A stretch of DNA of 64,000 nt from Dialister hominis (GTDB taxonomy: Bacteria; Bacillota; Negativicutes; Veillonellales; Dialisteraceae), in contig NZ_AP019697.1 of the NCBI RefSeq assembly GCF_007164725.1, positions 788,001 to 852,000 of the forward strand. The letters are read 5' to 3'. Position 1 is the stretch's first letter. Each line of letters begins with the position of its first letter. This document shows positions 1 to 8,447 of the stretch, one piece after another. Under the pieces are notes generated by a model that worked only from the letters and a program-made list of their open reading frames with translations, was not told the origin of the DNA and searched no databases. A program made the position numbers and the translations under genes.

Positions 1-2
1 AG

Positions 3-125
3 CCGATGAATGTAAATTTCGGACTTATGCCGCAGCTGGAGAAAAGAGTGCCTAAGAAAGAAAAGAACCAGCGCATTGCTGACCGTGCATTAGAAGCAAT
101 TGACAATTTTATAGAAAATCACTAA
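3..125 (+). CDS. trmFO: TrmFO, tRNA (uracil-54-C5)-methyltransferase, C-terminal fragment
   Basis: Only the last 40 codons are in the window, read in the frame that starts at base 3 and ends at TAA 123-125. The peptide contains NVNFGLMPQLEKRVPKKEK and ends in a helical tail, which matches the C terminus of the folate- and FAD-dependent methyltransferase that makes ribothymidine at tRNA position 54. The active-site part lies upstream of the window, so the call rests on this C-terminal motif. A terminator follows directly. Confidence 0.75.
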   Translation, partial: PMNVNFGLMPQLEKRVPKKEKNQRIADRALEAIDNFIENH

Positions 126-132
126 GAGAACT

Positions 133-163
133 GGGCAGTCATATATGGCTGCTCTTTTCTTTT
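133..163 (+). terminator. Rho-independent terminator after trmFO
   Basis: An 8-bp stem (133-140 with 147-154, two G-U pairs) with an ATATAT loop is followed by TTTTCTTTT. It ends the trmFO transcript. The first MITE copy is inserted only a few bases downstream. Confidence 0.7.
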
Positions 164-173
164 GCTGAAATGA

Positions 174-598
174 GGCTTATAGGACATTTCGTGTTGTTTT
201 TATAGTCGATGAGCCCCGCGTTTATCGGGCCCCATCGTCATTTTAAGATTTTCAGTAATTATTAAAGGGTGGACAAAACGTGTTGGTAAAAAGCCTCAAA
301 CCCCTGATAAATACAGGATAAAATGGGATTTTACCTTTTCAGTGTGAATAATCTTCTGGAAAGATTATCGTTATGAAAAATAGATGCCCTTATTGTGTCT
401 TTATCTGCTGCTGATGCGGAAAAGTGCGCATTTGAACACAAATCTGGAAGTGCTGAGAATATGGGCGCTTTTACGCTTCCAGCTAATAGTGATGAGATGG
501 ATTACAGTGCAGCTCGGGCGTATTTCAGTATGCCCCGTATTCTGCCCTTAATACAAGCATAATATAAATTTTTACCAACACGTTTTGTCCTATAGCCC
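174..598 (+). mobile_element. 425-bp MITE, copy 1 (non-autonomous, ISL3-like ends)
   Basis: This non-coding element is repeated at 25935-26359 with about nine mismatches in 425 bp (about 98% identity). Its ends are imperfect inverted repeats: GGCTTATAGGACATTTCGTG on the left and, read inward, GGGCTATAGGACAAAACGTG on the right. It is flanked by the 8-bp direct repeat TGAAATGA (166-173 and 599-606). GG-starting ends and an 8-bp target duplication are typical of the ISL3 family. A third end motif lies inside at 271-292 and is a perfect 22-bp inverted match to 569-590. No ORF inside looks real. The ISL3 element at 46432 has different ends, so it is probably not the mobilising partner. Confidence 0.85.
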
Positions 599-695
599 TG
601 AAATGAAAACCTTTTGGCGCATTGATTCATTAATGGAATGTGAATATGATAAAATAAGGATAAATTATGAAAATGTTCCATTTCATGGAGGAAAA

Positions 696-1835
696 ATGAA
701 AAAAGTCATATTTGACGTCGATGGCGTACTTCTTAGTGAAGAAAGATATTTTGATATAGCAGCACTGACTGTCTGGGAAATTTTATACAGCCCGAAGTAT
801 ATGGGCATGCCGGCAGAAAAGGATAATTTTATTGTTGGCACGGTCAATGAAGGACGCATTGCAGAATGCAGGAAAAGCGTGTGGGGAAATGGCACGCTCA
901 TATCCTGGCTGAAGGCAAGAGGGATCAACTCAAACTGGGATATGGTTCATGCTGCGCTGATTACGATTTTCTGGATCATGGCAGAAGTTTATTCTGCCCG
1001 CTCCGGCGGAGAAAAAGTGGCATTCCGTCTGGAATCGGAGAAAGATGTGCAGGAGACAGGGAAAATATTGATGGGGATTCCTGTTCCGTCTGCGGATAAG
1101 ATATTAGAGAAATGGGAGAAGACAGTGCCGGAGGGGATTTACGGAGAAGATGTCATTCATACACTGGCAGCAGCAATGGCTCCGTCTTTTGCCAATCCGG
1201 ATACATGGGCAGAATTGAGATCTTCTTTTTGGAAAATCCATACGTCAGCTTTTCAGGAATGGTACCTGGGGGATGATAATTATATCCGCTATCTCCATAA
1301 AGCGCCATACAGCGGCGGGAAGCCGGGATTCCTGGACAGGGAAACACCGCTTGCTCCGCCTTCTGGCATAAAGAATATGTTTGAAAGATTGAAAGAAAGC
1401 GGTTATGAGCTTGGGGTTGCGACGGGACGTGCCCGGATTGAAATGGAAGTCCCTTTTAAAACCTATGGCTGGTATGAAGAGTTTGAATCAAACTATTTAG
1501 CGACTGCGTCTGATGCGGTAGATGAATCAAAAATGTACGGAGGAAGTGTTCCTGATAAACCGCATCCTTTTATCTATTTGTGCGCTGCTTATGGCAGAAA
1601 TAAGGAAAATTATCCTGCATATATGGCAGGAACAATTGCGCGCGGCAGCGAAGATGAGATTTATGTCTGCGGGGATTCCTTCTCGGACCTGCTGGGAAGC
1701 AGAGCTGCAGGCTTCAGGTTCATAGGAGTGCTGTACGGAGCAGAGAAAGATAAGACTGCCAGCCTTTTTGAAAAAGAAGGCGTTCCTTACGTGCAGAACG
1801 TACTCGAAATCCCGGATTTATTATCCGGAATCTGA
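696..1835 (+). CDS. HAD-superfamily hydrolase (phosphatase-like)
   Basis: A 379-residue protein with the HAD motifs in order: FDVDGVL at residues 6-12 (nucleophile D7, acid/base D9), ATGRA in the middle as motif II, and GDSFSDLLGSRAAGF from residue 326 as motif IV. About 240 residues separate motifs I and II, so it carries a large cap domain, and the substrate cannot be read from sequence. The reading frame is open back to 585 inside the MITE, but ATG 696 is preceded by GGAGG and starts exactly at the HAD motif (MKKVIFDVDG), so I chose it. It is a single gene between the MITE and the holB operon. The family is secure; the substrate is unknown. Confidence 0.85.
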   Translation: MKKVIFDVDGVLLSEERYFDIAALTVWEILYSPKYMGMPAEKDNFIVGTVNEGRIAECRKSVWGNGTLISWLKARGINSNWDMVHAALITIFWIMAEVYSARSGGEKVAFRLESEKDVQETGKILMGIPVPSADKILEKWEKTVPEGIYGEDVIHTLAAAMAPSFANPDTWAELRSSFWKIHTSAFQEWYLGDDNYIRYLHKAPYSGGKPGFLDRETPLAPPSGIKNMFERLKESGYELGVATGRARIEMEVPFKTYGWYEEFESNYLATASDAVDESKMYGGSVPDKPHPFIYLCAAYGRNKENYPAYMAGTIARGSEDEIYVCGDSFSDLLGSRAAGFRFIGVLYGAEKDKTASLFEKEGVPYVQNVLEIPDLLSGI

Positions 1836-1862
1836 CATGCATTCTGGCAGAAGTGCTAACTT

Positions 1863-1891
1863 TTGCAGTCATTCTTCATGCATGGTAGAAT
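1863..1891 (+). promoter_or_regulatory. Promoter of the holB-ricT-trmN6-rsmI operon
   Basis: TTGCAG (1863-1868), a 17-nt spacer and TAGAAT (1886-1891) with an extended TGG just before the -10. It lies 43 nt ahead of the GTG start of holB. Confidence 0.55.
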
Positions 1892-1933
1892 TAAAGTGTA
1901 TTACTTAACTAACAGCGTATATGGAGGTACCAG

Positions 1934-2950
1934 GTGTCACTCTTTCTTCCGCATATTTATGGACAGGAAAAAGTTCAGAAGGAATGGAAATCCTTGCTGA
2001 AAAACAACAGGTTTCCTCATACCCTGATCCTATATGGGGATGACGGGCTGGGCAAGACGACAGCAGCATTTGATCTGGCGGGAATTCTTACAGGAGAATC
2101 TGAAAAGATTTCCGGAGAATTTGATGAATTGCACATATCATCCGCCAGAGAAGAGATGACGCTCCCGATGGCTGGAAACAGGCTGTGGTATCTTCGCCCC
2201 GGGAAGATGGAATTGAAAGTAGAGCAGTTCCGTACATTTCTTGAAAGCATGGCGTCCTTTGATGAAAAGGCTCATGTCTGCATTATCGATGAATGCCAGT
2301 TCATGAGAGCGGCTGCTGCAAATATTATGCTCAAAACCCTTGAGGAGCCTCAAAGCAATGTTTATTATATTCTGATTTCTACGGATCTGAACTCCATTCT
2401 TCCGACAGTGATTTCCAGAAGCGAGAAATTTGCCTTTACCCCGCTTGGAAGGGAAGAATATCTTGCACTTCTCCAAAGGGAAAGCAGCAAATACCCGGTG
2501 CCGGTGAATATGACTCCTGATATGCTTTACCAGCTTTCAGAAGGAAACCCGGGCATTACTTTGGAAATTTGCAGTGAAAAAGATAATGCACAGCCTGATG
2601 CAGCCATGTCGTTCTGGGAAACCATTACGGATAATCCCCGTTCATTTTCTGCATTAAGCGGGCATAAATGGAAAGACAGAGATGAATTCCATCAAATGCT
2701 CCGCTGGATCATCCTGGTCGGGCGGGATATACTCGTGCTGGCTGAAACCGGTGACCAGAACCGGGCAAGGTGCATGTCGGTCATGGGACGCGAGATGGCT
2801 GTTTCCCGGAAGTGGAATGGCAAAGTCATGCAGGTGATGGAAGTTTTCCGCGATGCGGAGCTCGCATATACGCATTATATTAATATAAAAAATATTTGGG
2901 ATATGATTCTTATCCAATTGAAGAATATACAGAGAGGCAGAAAAGAATGA
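1934..2950 (+). CDS. holB: DNA polymerase III delta-prime subunit (HolB-like clamp-loader protein)
   Basis: A 338-residue AAA+ protein beginning with the clamp-loader pattern IYGQEKVQKEW and FPHTLILYGDDGLGKT (P-loop near residue 35), then a Walker B-like CIIDECQFM, KTLEEPQSNVYYILISTD and a sensor-1 region VISRSEKF. It would act in the complex that loads the beta sliding clamp. Two things are unusual: the segment that normally holds four zinc-binding cysteines has none, and the SRC motif reads SRS. The start is GTG 1934, seven bases after GGAGG. Its stop overlaps the next ATG (ATGA). The order holB-ricT-trmN-rsmI is common in Firmicutes and supports the call. Confidence 0.85.
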   Translation: MSLFLPHIYGQEKVQKEWKSLLKNNRFPHTLILYGDDGLGKTTAAFDLAGILTGESEKISGEFDELHISSAREEMTLPMAGNRLWYLRPGKMELKVEQFRTFLESMASFDEKAHVCIIDECQFMRAAAANIMLKTLEEPQSNVYYILISTDLNSILPTVISRSEKFAFTPLGREEYLALLQRESSKYPVPVNMTPDMLYQLSEGNPGITLEICSEKDNAQPDAAMSFWETITDNPRSFSALSGHKWKDRDEFHQMLRWIILVGRDILVLAETGDQNRARCMSVMGREMAVSRKWNGKVMQVMEVFRDAELAYTHYINIKNIWDMILIQLKNIQRGRKE

Positions 2951-3786
2951 ATCAAGTTATAGGTGTCAGATTTAAGCCTGCGGGTAAAATATATTACTTT
3001 GATTCCAACAATCTTGATTTGCATATAGATGATGGAGTTATTGTTGAAACATCCAGGGGACTGGAATACGGTTATGTTGTCCTTATGCCAGATAAAGTCA
3101 GCGAGGAGGATATGCCGCAGAAACCGGTCATCCGCAAAGCTACGATTAAAGATATGGCGCAGCTGGAAAGAAACAAGGAGCGCGAGCAGTCAGCCTACGA
3201 AATCTGTCTTAAGAAAATAGAGAAGTTCAAGTGTCCTATGAAGCTTCTCCGCGCTGAATATACCTTTGACCGGAATAAAATCGTTTTCTTCTTTACGTCT
3301 GACGGACGAGTCGACTTCAGGGATCTTGTCAAAGAGCTGGCGTCTGTGTTCCATACCAGGATTGAACTGAGGCAGGTAGGCGTAAGGGATGAGGCTAAAC
3401 AGGTGTCCGGAATCGGCCCCTGCGGGAGACCTTTATGCTGCGCAACATTTCTCGGTGATTTTGCACCGGTTTCCATTAAGATGGCAAAGAATCAGGGCCT
3501 TTCCCTGAATCCGACGAAGATATCCGGTGTATGCGGGCGCCTCATGTGCTGCCTGCGTTATGAAAACGACCAGTATGTACATGACGGATGCAAGAAGAAG
3601 GGCTGCTGCCATAGAGATAAGGGGAATGAGAAGATGTTCCGGGTCGGCATGAAGGCGATTACGGAAGAAGGTGCGGGACAGATTCTCTATGTCAATACAC
3701 AAAAACATACAGTTAAAGTGCAGTTGGAGGGGCAGAAGACAAAGACTTTCCCCTGGGACGAGGTAGAGCAGGCTGAAAATGGCTGA
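2947..3786 (+). CDS. ricT: PSP1-domain protein RicT (YaaT)
   Basis: A 279-residue PSP1 family protein. The core has clustered cysteines: C159, C164, C165 (GPCGRPLCC), C196, C201, C202 (GVCGRLMCC), and a further C215, C220, C221. In Bacillus the homologue joins RicA and RicF in a complex that binds 4Fe-4S clusters and affects RNase Y specificity and development; the role here is inferred. The start at ATG 2947 overlaps the holB stop by 4 nt. An upstream in-frame start at 2896 lies inside holB and adds 17 unrelated residues, so I rejected it. The 3' end overlaps trmN6 by 8 nt. Confidence 0.9.
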   Translation: MNQVIGVRFKPAGKIYYFDSNNLDLHIDDGVIVETSRGLEYGYVVLMPDKVSEEDMPQKPVIRKATIKDMAQLERNKEREQSAYEICLKKIEKFKCPMKLLRAEYTFDRNKIVFFFTSDGRVDFRDLVKELASVFHTRIELRQVGVRDEAKQVSGIGPCGRPLCCATFLGDFAPVSIKMAKNQGLSLNPTKISGVCGRLMCCLRYENDQYVHDGCKKKGCCHRDKGNEKMFRVGMKAITEEGAGQILYVNTQKHTVKVQLEGQKTKTFPWDEVEQAENG

Positions 3787-4531
3787 TGAATGGGTATTGA
3801 ATGAGGGAGAAAGACTCGACGATTTAGTCAGGGATGATATGAAACTCATCCAAAGGCCGGATCATTTCTGCTTCTCTGTAGATTCTGTATTACTGGCTCA
3901 TTATGTAGAGCCTAAGAAAAATGATGTCATCGCCGATCTTGGAACAGGCACAGGTGTTATTGCACTGCTTGTCTCTTCACTCGGCGGCAATCATATTGCG
4001 GCTTTTGAACTGGACCCTGTAATGGCGGATCTGGCAAGAAGGAATGTGGAAGGGAATCATAAAGAAGCGCAGATCAAAGTCATTGAAGGAGATTACCGGG
4101 AATCTTCCCGGCAGTTCGATTCCGGAAAATTCTCTCTGGTACTGGCTAATCCGCCTTATCGGGAAGTGGGGACTGGAAGAATGAGTGCCAAAAGCGGGGT
4201 GGCCAGCGCCAGTTATGAAATGAATGCGACGATGGATGACGTATTCAAGACAGCGCAGTATCTTCTGAAATACGGCGGACGGCTGGCTATGGTACACAGG
4301 GCGGACAGGACGGCTGACCTTATCACTATAGGAAGAAAGTATCATATGGAGCCTAAACGCATGCGCTTTGTCTATGCCAGAAAAGGCCATACGGCAGTCA
4401 GGGTACTGATAGAATGGAGATACGGGGGGCATGCAGAACTTGTCGTAGAACCGCCGCTTCTTCTTCATAATGATGATGGTTCTTACACAGAGGAAGTCTG
4501 TGAGATATATGGGAGGAAAAGTCATGAGTGA
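3779..4531 (+). CDS. trmN6: tRNA1(Val) adenine-37 N6-methyltransferase (TrmN6-like)
   Basis: A 250-residue class I SAM-dependent methyltransferase. The SAM-binding loop DLGTGTG is at residues 53-59 and the N6-adenine/glutamine-methylase motif NPPY at 124-127. The N terminus (DDLVRDDMKLIQRPDHFCFSVDSVLLA) is typical of the YfiC/TrmN6 group that methylates A37 of tRNA1(Val). The ATG overlaps the last codons of ricT by 8 nt and the stop overlaps rsmI by 8 nt, so the genes are translationally coupled. The exact tRNA target is inferred from the family. Confidence 0.85.
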   Translation: MADEWVLNEGERLDDLVRDDMKLIQRPDHFCFSVDSVLLAHYVEPKKNDVIADLGTGTGVIALLVSSLGGNHIAAFELDPVMADLARRNVEGNHKEAQIKVIEGDYRESSRQFDSGKFSLVLANPPYREVGTGRMSAKSGVASASYEMNATMDDVFKTAQYLLKYGGRLAMVHRADRTADLITIGRKYHMEPKRMRFVYARKGHTAVRVLIEWRYGGHAELVVEPPLLLHNDDGSYTEEVCEIYGRKSHE

Positions 4532-5372
4532 AGTGGAGAAGGGGACACTTTATCTGGTACCGACGCCGATCGGCAATCTGCAGGATATAACCTATCGCGC
4601 CGTTGATATATTGAAGAATGCAGATATCATAGCGGCCGAAGATACAAGGCACACACGGATTCTTTTAGAACACCTGGGGATACAGGGACACCCGGTATCC
4701 TACCATGAGCATAATAAAAAAGAAGCCGGGCCCAAACTGATTGAAGCTTTGAAGGAAGGACACTCTGTTGCGCAGGTCAGCGATGCAGGGATGCCGGTCA
4801 TATCCGATCCGGGAGCTGATTTAGTCCGCCTGGCGCTGGACGAGGGGATTCCCGTCGTCCCGCTTCCGGGTCCCAATGCTGCTTTGACAGCCCTTGTCGC
4901 ATCCGGACTTGATGCCCGCCAGTTTGCTTTTATCGGGTTTCTGCCTAAAATTACGGCCAAACGTAAAAAGCTTCTGGCAGATATTTCAAGAGTGCCGCTG
5001 ACGCTCATTTTCTATGAAGCGCCTCACCGCATCAAAGAGACCATGGACGTACTCATTCAGTCGCTCGGAGACAGAAATGCGGTAACGGCGAGGGAACTGA
5101 CTAAAAAATTCGAAACATTTGAACGCGGGACTCTCGCAGAACTCAGAAGCGGGATGAACGAGAACGATCCCCGCGGCGAGTATGTCATTCTGGTTGAAGG
5201 CTGGAATGAATCCATGGAAAAAGAGGATGAAGAAGAGACATCCTGGCAGGATGCCGCTGTGACTTTGGCGGAAGGAATGCCGCTCAAGGAAGCTGCACGC
5301 AAAGTCTCCGGCCGCTACAATGTTTCGCGAAGAGAGGTTTACCAGTATCTTCTGAAGCATAACGATCATTAA
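4524..5372 (+). CDS. rsmI: 16S rRNA (cytidine-1402-2'-O)-methyltransferase RsmI
   Basis: A 282-residue tetrapyrrole-methylase-fold protein with the RsmI signatures GTLYLVPTPIGNLQDITYRA at the N terminus, AAEDTRHTRILL, VSDAGMPVISDPG and PLPGPNAALTALVASG. RsmI modifies C1402 in the ribosomal decoding centre. The C-terminal 50 residues include a short helical region (ARKVSGRYNVSRREVYQYLL). ATG 4524 follows GGGAGG and gives the normal family N terminus; the earlier in-frame ATG at 4470 is inside trmN6. It is the last gene of the operon, with a metG promoter directly downstream. Confidence 0.93.
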   Translation: MSEVEKGTLYLVPTPIGNLQDITYRAVDILKNADIIAAEDTRHTRILLEHLGIQGHPVSYHEHNKKEAGPKLIEALKEGHSVAQVSDAGMPVISDPGADLVRLALDEGIPVVPLPGPNAALTALVASGLDARQFAFIGFLPKITAKRKKLLADISRVPLTLIFYEAPHRIKETMDVLIQSLGDRNAVTARELTKKFETFERGTLAELRSGMNENDPRGEYVILVEGWNESMEKEDEEETSWQDAAVTLAEGMPLKEAARKVSGRYNVSRREVYQYLLKHNDH

Positions 5373-5401
5373 TCTGATCAGGCTGCCTGCATTTTCCTTT
5401 T

Positions 5402-5434
5402 TTGACTTTTATCTTTTTATCAGAATGGTATAAT
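5402..5434 (+). promoter_or_regulatory. metG promoter
   Basis: A perfect TATAAT (5429-5434) is preceded by TGG, an extended -10. A TTGACT at 5402-5407 is 21 nt upstream, too far for an ideal pair, so the extended -10 probably carries recognition. Confidence 0.5.
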
Positions 5435-5512
5435 AAAAAGATATTAATAGAATATGAATAAGATGTCCCAGCCAATATAAATTATAAAAAGAGGGATCGG
5501 GAGGAAACATTT

Positions 5513-7483
5513 ATGAGTGAAAAACCGAAATATTATATTACGACACCAATTTATTATCCTAGCGCAAAACTCCATATCGGTCATACGTACTGCACATCGA
5601 TAGCCGATGCTGTAGCACGTTTCAAACGCCTTGACGGATATGATGTGTTCTTTTTGACCGGTTCTGACGAACATGGACAGAAAATTGAACAGAAAGCAGA
5701 AGAAGCCGGAGTAACGCCTATCCAGTACGTCGACGGCATTGTCGCTTTATTCAAACAGCTATGGAAAGAACTCAATATTACCAATGATGACTTCATCAGG
5801 ACAACCGAGGAAAGACATAAGAAAGTCGTACAGATGCTTTTCCAGCGCGCTTACGACAAGGGCGACATCTATCTGGGCAAGTATGAAGGATGGTACTGCA
5901 TTCCTGATGAAACATTCTGGCCTGAAAACAAATTGACGCCGGAACACATTTGTCCTGACTGCGGCCGTCCGCTGCAGAGAGTAAGCGAAGATGCTTACTT
6001 CTTTAAGATGTCAAAATATGCCGATCAGTGGCTTAAATACATTGATGAACATCCGGACTTCATTCAGCCGGAATCCCGCAAGAATGAAATGGTGCAGTTC
6101 GTTAAAAGCGGTCTGGAAGATCTCTGCGTGTCCCGTACAAGCTTTACATGGGGCATCCCTGTTCCCTTTGATCCCAAGCATGTCGTATACGTCTGGTTTG
6201 ATGCGCTCGTCAATTATTTGACAGCAGCAGGCATTGTTGACGATCCTGAAAAATTCCACAAATTCTGGCCGGCAGATGTTCATCTGGTAGGAAAGGAAAT
6301 TGTCCGCTTCCACAGCATCATCTGGCCGATCATGCTGATGAGCCTTGGCATTGAAATCCCGAAAAAGATTTACGGGCATGGCTGGCTCATTGTTGATGGC
6401 GAAAAGATGTCCAAATCCAAGGGCAATGTCATCGATCCGATTCCGCTCCTTCAGGAATTTGGTTCGGATGCGATCCGCTATTATCTCCTCAATGATATCC
6501 AGCTTGGACAGGATGGCAACTTCAGCCGTGACCGCCTGATTGGAAGAATCAATTCCGACCTGTCGAATGATTTAGGAAATCTCTTGTACAGAACGCTTTC
6601 CATGGTTGAGAAATACAGAGGCGGCGTCCTGACAAATGGCGATGCATCCGGAGATCAGGCTGTTGCAGATGCATCTGCAGACATCGAAGAAAAAGCTAAG
6701 CAGACACTGGAAGAATTCCGCAGCGGAATGAGCAACTGGAAAATCAATGATGCAATCAAGGCAGTATGGACTTTTATCCGTGCCCTGAATAAATACATTG
6801 ACGTAACCGCCCCCTGGATTCTGGCAAAGGATGAATCCAAAGCAGGGGCACTCGATGCTGTACTTTATCATCTCTGCGAAGGACTCCGTTTTGTTTCCCT
6901 TATGGCAGAACCGGTGATTCCGATTGCGTCTGAAAAGATCTGGAATCAGCTCGGACTGAAAGATTTCAAGGATGCTGATTACAAAGATCTCGTATGGGGC
7001 GGAATTGCTGACGGCACCGTGGTTCACAAAGGCGACCAGATCTTCCCGAGAATTGAAATAGAGGAAGATGAAGAGGAAAAGGCAAAACCAGTCAAAAAAG
7101 CCAAGAACAACAAGAAGGCAGAAAAAGCATCTTCTTCCAAAAAAGAAGCAGAAGAGAAAACTGAAGAAATCGATATTTCCGAATTCTTTAAGACCGATCT
7201 TAGAGTAGCGGAAATTATGACAGCGGAAAAGGTTGAAAAATCCAACAAGTTGATCAAGATGACAGTATCACTTGGCGGCGATGATACAAGAACAGTGGTC
7301 AGCGGAATTTCCCAGTACTACAAACCAGAAGATCTTGTCGGCAAACATGTCATTTTTGTTTCCAACCTCAAACCTGCCAAATTGATGGGAATCGAATCGC
7401 AGGGAATGATTCTGGCAGCTTCCAAGGACGGAGAGCTGCAGGTGCCATTTGTAGACATGCCTGCTGGAAGCAAAGTCAAATGA
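5513..7483 (+). CDS. metG: Methionyl-tRNA synthetase
   Basis: A 656-residue class I synthetase. The HIGH motif is at residues 21-24 and KMSKS near residue 297. The zinc-knuckle region contains ICPDCGRPLQ near residue 145. After the anticodon domain comes a Lys/Glu-rich linker (residues about 515-545, low complexity), then a C-terminal tRNA-binding/dimerisation domain starting at IDISEFFKTDLRVAEI, as in the long two-part bacterial MetG. It charges tRNA(Met) and initiator tRNA in the cytoplasm. GGGAGG upstream supports the ATG at 5513. The stop overlaps the tatD start (ATGA), a frequent metG-tatD pairing. Confidence 0.97.
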   Translation: MSEKPKYYITTPIYYPSAKLHIGHTYCTSIADAVARFKRLDGYDVFFLTGSDEHGQKIEQKAEEAGVTPIQYVDGIVALFKQLWKELNITNDDFIRTTEERHKKVVQMLFQRAYDKGDIYLGKYEGWYCIPDETFWPENKLTPEHICPDCGRPLQRVSEDAYFFKMSKYADQWLKYIDEHPDFIQPESRKNEMVQFVKSGLEDLCVSRTSFTWGIPVPFDPKHVVYVWFDALVNYLTAAGIVDDPEKFHKFWPADVHLVGKEIVRFHSIIWPIMLMSLGIEIPKKIYGHGWLIVDGEKMSKSKGNVIDPIPLLQEFGSDAIRYYLLNDIQLGQDGNFSRDRLIGRINSDLSNDLGNLLYRTLSMVEKYRGGVLTNGDASGDQAVADASADIEEKAKQTLEEFRSGMSNWKINDAIKAVWTFIRALNKYIDVTAPWILAKDESKAGALDAVLYHLCEGLRFVSLMAEPVIPIASEKIWNQLGLKDFKDADYKDLVWGGIADGTVVHKGDQIFPRIEIEEDEEEKAKPVKKAKNNKKAEKASSSKKEAEEKTEEIDISEFFKTDLRVAEIMTAEKVEKSNKLIKMTVSLGGDDTRTVVSGISQYYKPEDLVGKHVIFVSNLKPAKLMGIESQGMILAASKDGELQVPFVDMPAGSKVK

Positions 7484-8256
7484 CCGGACTTTTTGATACG
7501 CACGCCCATCTCTATGACAAAGCGTTCGACAAGGATCGTGAAGACGTCATTGCCCGGATTTTCAAGACACTGGATTATGTCGTCATTCCATCAGAGGATC
7601 TGGAGACAAGCCAGAAGGCAGTCCGCCTAGCCGATACGCATGAAGGAATTTATGCCGCTGTCGGCATTCACCCTCAGGTGACAAACGGCGCATCAGATGA
7701 AGTGCTCGCTGAGATTGCCCATCTGGCAAAGACTCATGATAAGATCAAGGCAATCGGGGAAATCGGACTCGATTATCACTATCTCTATACGGATAAGGAT
7801 ACCCAGAAGTATTGGTTTGAAAGACAGATCCAGATGGCAAAGGAACTGGACCTTCCTATCCTTATTCATGACAGGGAAGCTCATGGAGATGTTCTGGAAA
7901 TATTGAAGCGCAATGCAGACAGCCGCCTTCGCGGCATTCTGCACTGTTTTTCAGGGAGCATAGAAACGGCAAAGGAACTGATGAAGCTTGGCTTCTACAT
8001 CTCTTTTGCAGGACCTGTGGTCTTTTCAAAGAGCATAAAGCTCAAAGAAGTTGCTGCAGATATTCCCATGGACAGGCTGCTGATTGAAACTGACAGCCCG
8101 TACCTGACACCGCCTCCTTATCGGGGAAAAAGAAATGATCCGTCCAACGTACTCCTGGTTGCTGAGGAGCTGGCAAGGATCAAAAATATGGATGTTCAGG
8201 AACTGATTGATATTACCCGCGAAAATGCCATGAAAATTTATCAGATTCATCAATAA
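7480..8256 (+). CDS. tatD: TatD-family metal-dependent deoxyribonuclease
   Basis: A 258-residue TIM-barrel amidohydrolase-fold nuclease. Metal ligands are visible as FDTHAHLYD at the N terminus, AIGEIGLDYHY, ILIHDREAH, ILHCFSG and LIETDSPYLTPPPYRGKRNDP near the C terminus. TatD/YcfH proteins act as 3'-5' DNases or phosphodiesterases in DNA repair; the physiological substrate is uncertain. The start overlaps the metG stop by 4 nt, and the transcript ends at a terminator 3 nt after the stop. Confidence 0.93.
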   Translation: MTGLFDTHAHLYDKAFDKDREDVIARIFKTLDYVVIPSEDLETSQKAVRLADTHEGIYAAVGIHPQVTNGASDEVLAEIAHLAKTHDKIKAIGEIGLDYHYLYTDKDTQKYWFERQIQMAKELDLPILIHDREAHGDVLEILKRNADSRLRGILHCFSGSIETAKELMKLGFYISFAGPVVFSKSIKLKEVAADIPMDRLLIETDSPYLTPPPYRGKRNDPSNVLLVAEELARIKNMDVQELIDITRENAMKIYQIHQ

Positions 8257-8259
8257 AAA

Positions 8260-8287
8260 GGGTGCGCCATCTGAGGCGCATCCTTTT
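8260..8287 (+). terminator. Rho-independent terminator after tatD
   Basis: GGGTGCGCC pairs with GGCGCATCC (one G-U) around an ATCTGA loop, followed by TTTTT. The remaining 160 nt to mazG contain an AGGTATATAG leader and a weak TGATAGAAT (8344-8352) that may be the mazG promoter. Confidence 0.85.
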
Positions 8288-8447
8288 TGCTTATAGAATA
8301 TCCGTGAAGATTTCTGCATTTATTTTATTCTCTTCGATGAACATGATAGAATAAAGAAAATCAAGTTGATAATCTTGCCTGAACGCTGTGAATAAAGCGC
8401 TCAAAAAAGGGTTTAAATTGCAGTTTCCCGCATTTAGAGGTATATAG

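Noticed and set aside
585-695. 37-codon extension of the HAD gene into the MITE
   Set aside because: The extension comes from the transposable element's end, lacks a ribosome site, and the family motif begins right at ATG 696.
3977-4525. Antisense ORF of 182 codons over trmN6
   Set aside because: Opposite a well-supported methyltransferase gene; composition is that of a shadow frame.
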